The notes under the pieces: model-generated | What the model saw: the letters and a program-made list of their open reading frames with translations, nothing else | Told to the model about the DNA's origin: nothing | The model's database searches: none | Assembly (NCBI GenBank): GCA_035283685.1 | Contig: DATETJ010000002.1 | Span: forward strand, 186,001 to 250,000 | DNA length: 64,000 nucleotides | Direction: 5' to 3' | Source: Candidatus Bathyarchaeia archaeon | GTDB taxonomy: Archaea > Thermoproteota > Bathyarchaeia > Bathyarchaeales > Bathyarchaeaceae | Position numbers and translations under genes: made by a program | In this document: piece by piece, positions 59,738 to 64,000 of the stretch | How positions within the stretch are numbered: the first letter of the stretch is position 1 | How the letters are laid out: every line of letters begins with the position of its first letter

Positions 59738-60793
59738 TCACAACTGCAATCCGACGGTTTCAATGCAACAAAGACTCTGGGATCTGGCCACATGGAATTT
59801 CATGCCCAGAATCTGCTCAGTTAACAAGATGTTTGTGTCCAAATGCTCCGTGACAAGGCGGCTTAAGTAAACTGACTTGCCTTTCGCAAGCGCAACATAA
59901 GGCACCAACATATCAGCCAAATGCGAGTCAACAGTAGCCTCGGACTCTATTTCCTTAAGCAGATTCTCAGCGGCTTCTCGCCCTACTGTTTCGCTGGGTT
60001 TGCCCAGCTCGCCTATGGCATCTCCGCCCAATAACGCGCCTTTGTCGGTTTCAGCCCACAAAACCAGAGAACTGCCCTTCTGCAGTGGATTCGACATGTC
60101 ATTACGTATTTCTATTTCTGCCTTCAACCCTGCAGCTTTGAGGCGGTCATTTGCCGCTACTGCTTGACGCTCAGCAACCCTGCGGTCAGCAAGAAAAGTG
60201 CAAACGGATACGCCTTTTACGTCTCGTAGTTTTCCGAAGTCGTCTAGGGTTATGGAATCGAGATTTCGGCAGGGCTCAACGTCAAGCAGGATTTCACCCA
60301 TTCCCTTTGGATAGTAACCATATTTCTGAATGATTAACGAAGCCTTCAAGCCCATACGAGCCAGCATAGGCAGCAGCACATACTTCAGGTAGTTGATTGT
60401 AGGCGCGTTTCTCACATCTGTTCCGCCTTTCTTAACATGCAAGTGCACAGGCTTCTCCGCATAGGCGCATATTGGCAGAACAGTTAACAGAAGCATGGGA
60501 ATGCTGCCCGCAGTTCCTATCTCCGCTTTAACTTCGCCACCGTGTATCTCATTTGGCGTGAACCAAAGCTCACGCGAACCGAGTTTAGCGCCTTTGACTT
60601 CGGCGTTGCACAGCTTGGCTGCGGTGAGCACGGCTTCCAGATGCTGTGGGCGCAGTCCAGGTTGAACGCGTTTCTCGCGTATGCGGATGATGTGCAATGG
60701 CTTTTTCATAATTGCAGCTAATGCAATGGATAAGCGAAGGATGGTGCCACTGCCACTCTTTTGGCTGCCGTCAATTTCTAACAAGCGACGCAA
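59738..60793 (-). CDS. rtcA: RNA 3'-terminal phosphate cyclase
   Basis: 351 residues. Starts LLEIDGSQKSGSGTILRLSIALAAIM, the RtcA ATP-binding opening (GSQ.SGSGT); also RIREKRVQPGLRPQHLEAVLTAAKLC and KGGTDVRNAPTINYLKYVLLPML. The catalytic His that accepts AMP is in VTEHLDTNILLTEQILG near the C-terminus. The enzyme converts RNA 3'-phosphates to 2',3'-cyclic ends. It may serve tRNA splicing or RNA repair here. Divergent from a small plus-strand gene. Confidence 0.93.
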   Translation of the reverse strand: MRRLLEIDGSQKSGSGTILRLSIALAAIMKKPLHIIRIREKRVQPGLRPQHLEAVLTAAKLCNAEVKGAKLGSRELWFTPNEIHGGEVKAEIGTAGSIPMLLLTVLPICAYAEKPVHLHVKKGGTDVRNAPTINYLKYVLLPMLARMGLKASLIIQKYGYYPKGMGEILLDVEPCRNLDSITLDDFGKLRDVKGVSVCTFLADRRVAERQAVAANDRLKAAGLKAEIEIRNDMSNPLQKGSSLVLWAETDKGALLGGDAIGELGKPSETVGREAAENLLKEIESEATVDSHLADMLVPYVALAKGKSVYLSRLVTEHLDTNILLTEQILGMKFHVARSQSLCCIETVGLQL

Positions 60794-60904
60794 CTCTCAC
60801 GTTGAATTCGATGGGGGCGCTCTTTACCTTTTTGACGCATGGCGATTAGGACAAAACAGAAATGGCAGCTCACATATCAAAGGATACTGTAAGCTGGCGA
60901 TTAC

Positions 60905-61291
60905 ATGAGCGACAAGAAACCATCCGCTGAAGAACTGGCACAACGAATAGACCAGCTTCTTATTGTATTGAAGGAAATCTCAGAGGACTTGACTGACATT
61001 TCGAAGCATTTGAAGGCGCCTGAAACTGGGGCACCCGCTCCTGCTCCTGTAGCCCCTGCACCACCTGCTGCTCGAATGCGAAGCGTAGTGGACATAAAAA
61101 CTGGGTTTCCAAAGGAGTTGGAAAGCATGCTCTTCTTTGAGGACTCTGGCAACTACATCGTCATCAAACCGCGTCAATACTTGGGCTCGGAAAACTTCGC
61201 AAAAATAGCGTCCATAGTGCGCGGCGAAGGCGGCGAATACATAAGCGCAGGCAAAGAATCACATTTCCGAGTTCCGAAAGAACAGAGATAG
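60905..61291 (+). CDS. Uncharacterised small protein with Ala/Pro linker
   Basis: 128 residues. An N-terminal coiled coil (SAEELAQRIDQLLIVLKEISEDLTDISKHL), an Ala/Pro-rich linker (GAPAPAPVAPAPPAA) and a C-terminal alpha/beta domain (FPKELESMLFFEDSGNYIVIKPRQYLGSENFAKIASIVRGEGGEYISAG). The C-terminal domain looks like a nucleic-acid-binding fold seen in archaeal hypothetical proteins. Convergent with surE (12-bp gap). Confidence 0.65.
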   Translation: MSDKKPSAEELAQRIDQLLIVLKEISEDLTDISKHLKAPETGAPAPAPVAPAPPAARMRSVVDIKTGFPKELESMLFFEDSGNYIVIKPRQYLGSENFAKIASIVRGEGGEYISAGKESHFRVPKEQR

Positions 61292-61303
61292 CAAGCCCTA
61301 TCT

Positions 61304-62095
61304 TCAGAAAATTTGTTTCACAGCTTTTTCCATTGCCGTCATGTTATGCTGAAATCTGATTCTAACGGGCATGATTGAAATGCATCCTTCACTTTGAACC
61401 ACATGAACATCTGTTTCAGGATCAGAATCGCCGTAGTCGGCTAGTCTCCATTGGGCAATTCTGTAGCCCTTTTCCTCTTTCGTGAACAGGTCGCCGTAGC
61501 CTTCGTAGGACAGCTTCGTTACTTTCAGTCTTGTGCAATCGGCGTTCTCTGGAACATTGACTGAAATGAGGTCTACATTAGGGGGCATGCCTTTTTCTAG
61601 AACGTGTTCAACGATTTTTTGCCCAACGCTTGCTGCTAGCTCCAACTCTGCTAGCGTTATCTTGGATTTGTCTGCTTTTTGATCATCGATTTCACGTTTG
61701 CAGTAAGATATGGCTACGGCGGGTATGTTGTGAATGGCGGCTTCCAAGGCTGCGCCAATAGTCCCGGAGTTCAAGAAGTCATCTATCCCCAAGTTTGGAC
61801 CAAGGTTTATTCCAGCAACTACGACATCAGGTGGGCTCTTAAGGATCTTGTTGACTGCCAGAAGATAGGCATCTGCCGGCGTTCCACCTATGACTCCGTA
61901 GGCTTTGGAGTCGTCGCTCAGCTTAACTTCTTCTATTTGCACGTGTCTTGTGGAAGTGATGGCTTTTCCAATTCCGCTAATCTCTTCTTTCGGAGTAACT
62001 GCAACAATTTTTCCGAGATGTGCGAGCTTCTTTTTGATAGCCAATAAACCTGAAGCATAAATCCCGTCATCATTGATCAGTAAGATTGTCTTCAT
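61304..62095 (-). CDS. surE: 5'/3'-nucleotidase SurE
   Basis: 263 residues. SurE signature: ILLINDDGIYASGLLAI with the metal ligands D8/D9, then HVQIEEV, GTPADAYLLAV, and GINLGPNLGIDDFLNSGTIGAALEA with the Ser/Asn ligands. The late SVNVPENADCTRLKVTKLSYEGY is the typical C-terminal block. SurE dephosphorylates nucleoside 5'- and 3'-monophosphates. Length is normal. Confidence 0.95.
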   Translation of the reverse strand: MKTILLINDDGIYASGLLAIKKKLAHLGKIVAVTPKEEISGIGKAITSTRHVQIEEVKLSDDSKAYGVIGGTPADAYLLAVNKILKSPPDVVVAGINLGPNLGIDDFLNSGTIGAALEAAIHNIPAVAISYCKREIDDQKADKSKITLAELELAASVGQKIVEHVLEKGMPPNVDLISVNVPENADCTRLKVTKLSYEGYGDLFTKEEKGYRIAQWRLADYGDSDPETDVHVVQSEGCISIMPVRIRFQHNMTAMEKAVKQIF

Positions 62096-62099
62096 TCAA

Positions 62100-62346
62100 C
62101 ATACCTCGTTTAAGACTCTGGATAGGCGTCTCACATCAAAAAAGTGTTTGCTTCTGGAAAGAAAGACAGAACCCAGTTCGGTATTATTACGGTTTCTAAG
62201 CGGGAGTTAATAACATCTGAAAAAACCTGCCTTCCCCAACTCATTACAGCAACATAGAAGTAGTAGTCAACGTACACGCGGCGCGGACTACTTCTGAGCA
62301 GAAACCAGCTCGGTGTTATTACGGTTTCTGAACCGCCAGCCGCGAA
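62100..62346. repeat. Hairpin- and direct-repeat-rich intergenic region
   Basis: Two 32-bp near-identical direct repeats lie at 62167-62198 and 62299-62330 (28 of 32 bases). The second has perfect inverted ends CAGAAACC/GGTTTCTG, so it can fold as a hairpin. Between them, 62256-62295 forms another hairpin, arms AGAAGTAGT..C and GACTACTTCT. The arrangement could be an untranslated regulatory RNA, a small mobile remnant, or paired terminators. Confidence 0.6.
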
Positions 62347-62628
62347 CTAGGATTCATAACGTATGCTGAATTTGTGGAACTCCGCTTTGTAATCTTCCCA
62401 GAGAACCTCAGCTTTCATCACACTTGCACCATATGAACCTCGTTTGCAAAATTCCACGAGCCTATCGACGCTCTCCTTTTCGCCTTCGAAAACAGCTTCA
62501 ACTCTTCCGTCAGGCGTGTTTCTCACCCAGCCGGTTACACCGTGTCTTATGGCTTCATCTTGGGTTTCACTTCGGAAAAATACGCCCTGAACCCTGCCAC
62601 TAACATAGACGTGAGCCCTAATCTTCAA
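62347..62628 (-). CDS. acyP: Acylphosphatase
   Basis: 93 residues from TTG 62628, because the longer frame upstream overlaps gltX and has no acylphosphatase sequence. Key motif VYVSGRVQGVFFRSETQDEA carries the catalytic Arg, and GWVRNTPDGRVEAVFEG carries the catalytic Asn. The C-terminal strand EFHKFSIRYES completes the fold. It hydrolyses acyl phosphates. It follows gltX by 26 nt on the same strand. Confidence 0.92.
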   Translation of the reverse strand: MKIRAHVYVSGRVQGVFFRSETQDEAIRHGVTGWVRNTPDGRVEAVFEGEKESVDRLVEFCKRGSYGASVMKAEVLWEDYKAEFHKFSIRYES

Positions 62629-62654
62629 TGATTGACAAACCCTGAAAATCCAAT

Positions 62655-64000
62655 TTATCTGTGGGCATAGTACGCTGTAAGTTTCCATTCGATGCTGTCG
62701 ATTCTGGCGAAGCCGAAGCGTTCGAACTGTACAGTGGTATCTGGTTTGAGTTGTCGACATGTGTCTTCGGCTATGCCTCTTGCCACAGTTGCATCGGGCA
62801 TAACCACTTCGCAAGGAATGCCGGTGCCCACGGGCAGCCAATGGATCAGAGGCGCGCCAAGCTTTCTTGCCTCTTCATGACCTTTGCTGTGAAAACTTGC
62901 CTCGACAACTCCAGCTTCCACATCCTCGATCCGCATGTTGAAAAGACCCATCAACCGCACGATCTGACCGTTCTTCAACAGATTCGCGTCTTGTGTGGCA
63001 ATCCAGAATTCGGCAGCGCCTTTTTGTGGTTCTATTCGGAATTCGCGGAAGCCTCGTTTTGAGTTGTCCGGATGGAGCGGCAAGTGAGCTAGGGTGACTT
63101 CTGGGATCTTCGTAACCTTGAGTTTTCTCGGGTCACGTACAAAGAAATAACGGTCGGTTATTGGATCGAGCAGTTTTCGATTGACAGCGTAGAGGTTCTC
63201 CCAACTCAATGTTACATCCACGGTTTTCGGACCGACTTCAATTATCAGACGTCTTATAGTTTCAGGCAGTATCCCACGTTTTCTTAGAGCGATGAACGTG
63301 GCTAATCGGGGGTCATCCCAACCTGTGAACGCGCCTTTCTTTACGCCTTCAACAATCTTTGACTTGCTCAAGAGTCCACCCACGATTTTCATCCGCCCAT
63401 AGTGGATGGCTTCAGGATAGTGCCAACCAAGATGCTCGTACATGTACTCTTGCCTAGTCTGATTTGCAAGGTGCTCCTTGCCACGTATGATGTGTGTTAC
63501 GCCCATCAAATGATCATCTACGCCAGCAGAGAAGTTGTAAAGAGGCCAAACGCGATACTTGTCGCCGACTCGAGGGTGAGGATATTTCTTTGGGTTGATT
63601 ATGCGTAGTGCAGGCCAGTCACGCACTGCTGGATTGGGATGTTTCAAGTCCGTCTTAATCCGCACAACGGCTTCGCCTTCCTTGTACGTTCCATTTAACA
63701 TGTATTTCCAACGAGCTAGATGCTCACTTGCTGGCAAGTCTCGGCAGGGACACGGCTTCTTTGTTGTGATCAACTTGCGAAACTTTTCGGACGTGCAAGC
63801 GCAGACGTATGCGGCGCCGCTTGCCAGAAGCTTTTCAGCATACTCATAGTAGGCGGGGAGTCGATCGCTCTGAATAACTTCCATATCCCATTTGCAGCCA
63901 AGCCACTTCAAATCCACAGGAATAGCAGCGTAAAAGGGTAAAGCTGACCTTTTCAATCGTGGATCAGTGTCTTCAAGTCGCACTCTAAACGAACCGTTGT
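62655..64000 (-). CDS. gltX: Glutamyl-tRNA synthetase, 5' end beyond the window
   Basis: 448 residues of the archaeal GluRS/GlxRS are visible; the N-terminus (HIGH motif) is off the right edge. Seen: FRVRLEDTDPRLKRS, a Cys-rich insert CACTSEKF...PCPC, GVDDHLMGVTHIIRGKEHLANQTRQEYMYEHLGW, and the KMSKS-type motif as LLSKSKI. The beta-barrel anticodon-binding part (PETIRRLIIEVGPKTVDVTLSWENLYAVNRKLLDPITDRYFFV, given in part) is intact. It charges tRNA-Glu and, in organisms lacking GlnRS, also tRNA-Gln. Confidence 0.95.
   Translation of the reverse strand, partial: NGSFRVRLEDTDPRLKRSALPFYAAIPVDLKWLGCKWDMEVIQSDRLPAYYEYAEKLLASGAAYVCACTSEKFRKLITTKKPCPCRDLPASEHLARWKYMLNGTYKEGEAVVRIKTDLKHPNPAVRDWPALRIINPKKYPHPRVGDKYRVWPLYNFSAGVDDHLMGVTHIIRGKEHLANQTRQEYMYEHLGWHYPEAIHYGRMKIVGGLLSKSKIVEGVKKGAFTGWDDPRLATFIALRKRGILPETIRRLIIEVGPKTVDVTLSWENLYAVNRKLLDPITDRYFFVRDPRKLKVTKIPEVTLAHLPLHPDNSKRGFREFRIEPQKGAAEFWIATQDANLLKNGQIVRLMGLFNMRIEDVEAGVVEASFHSKGHEEARKLGAPLIHWLPVGTGIPCEVVMPDATVARGIAEDTCRQLKPDTTVQFERFGFARIDSIEWKLTAYYAHR

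Noticed and set aside
62167-62330. Possible CRISPR repeats
   Set aside because: Only two copies, 132 bp apart with no regular spacer or cas genes; the intervening sequence forms its own hairpin.

Overview
The window reads as a chromosomal segment of an uncultured archaeon, most likely a Bathyarchaeia-type Thermoproteota lineage. The signs are a bifunctional fructose-1,6-bisphosphate aldolase/phosphatase, archaeal-type triosephosphate isomerase, RtcA, SurE and glutamyl-tRNA synthetase, a long and probably intron-bearing tRNA gene, many TTG/GTG starts behind GGTGA- or GGAGG-type ribosome binding sites, TATA-like promoters, many ribbon-helix-helix (RHH) proteins, and secreted proteins with dockerin-like tails. 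The lineage is inferred; no rRNA is present.

Layout. (1) 1-5.7 kb: a toxin-antitoxin island with three DUF4258/DUF2283 pairs (one frameshifted), HepT/MntA, VapC/AbrB and a nucleotidyltransferase pair. A ~60-bp repeat recurs between modules. (2) 5.8-13.0 kb: mixed accessory genes: cupin, membrane proteins, a 17-residue lysine-rich ORF, a secreted DUF362-dockerin protein, a TFS-like zinc-ribbon protein, a VOC protein and a GH4 glycosidase. (3) 13.0-27.8 kb: a minus-strand HK97-type virus structural operon: portal, protease/scaffold, capsid cement, major capsid, head-tail adaptor, head closure, tail terminator, tail tube, tail chaperone with a canonical -1 slippery site, gp10-like, a very short tape measure and a hub. 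No terminase, integrase, replication or lysis gene is recognisable. Several neck and tail proteins carry large extra domains (an alpha-helical toroid and beta-sandwiches), and a secreted 11-repeat propeller protein interrupts the operon on the opposite strand. (4) 28-32.2 kb: RHH regulators, MscL, a thioredoxin-like protein, zinc-ribbon and Lrp-type small proteins, and the tRNA gene. (5) 32.2-56.1 kb: a large alpha-glucan island: gluconeogenic FBP aldolase/phosphatase, GH57 glucanotransferase, maltokinase-like kinase, GH13 enzyme, a complete malto-oligosaccharide-type ABC importer, two GT4 glycosyltransferases, GalT, a sugar nucleotidyltransferase/phosphomutase fusion, a GH57 amylase and a GH133 debranching enzyme. 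Two winged-helix regulators sit among them. (6) 56.1-64 kb: housekeeping genes: HD hydrolase, DUF89, TpiA, HtpX, RtcA, SurE, acylphosphatase and GltX.

How it fits together. The glucan island can import malto-oligosaccharides, trim and phosphorylate them, and build or break down storage glucan. FBP aldolase/phosphatase and TpiA link it to gluconeogenesis. The most unusual part is the virus-derived module. It keeps a nearly complete particle-building set and a translational frameshift signal, lacks visible packaging and mobility genes, and has glycan-type domains spliced into its neck and tail proteins. It may be a decaying provirus or a domesticated particle; the sequence alone does not decide.
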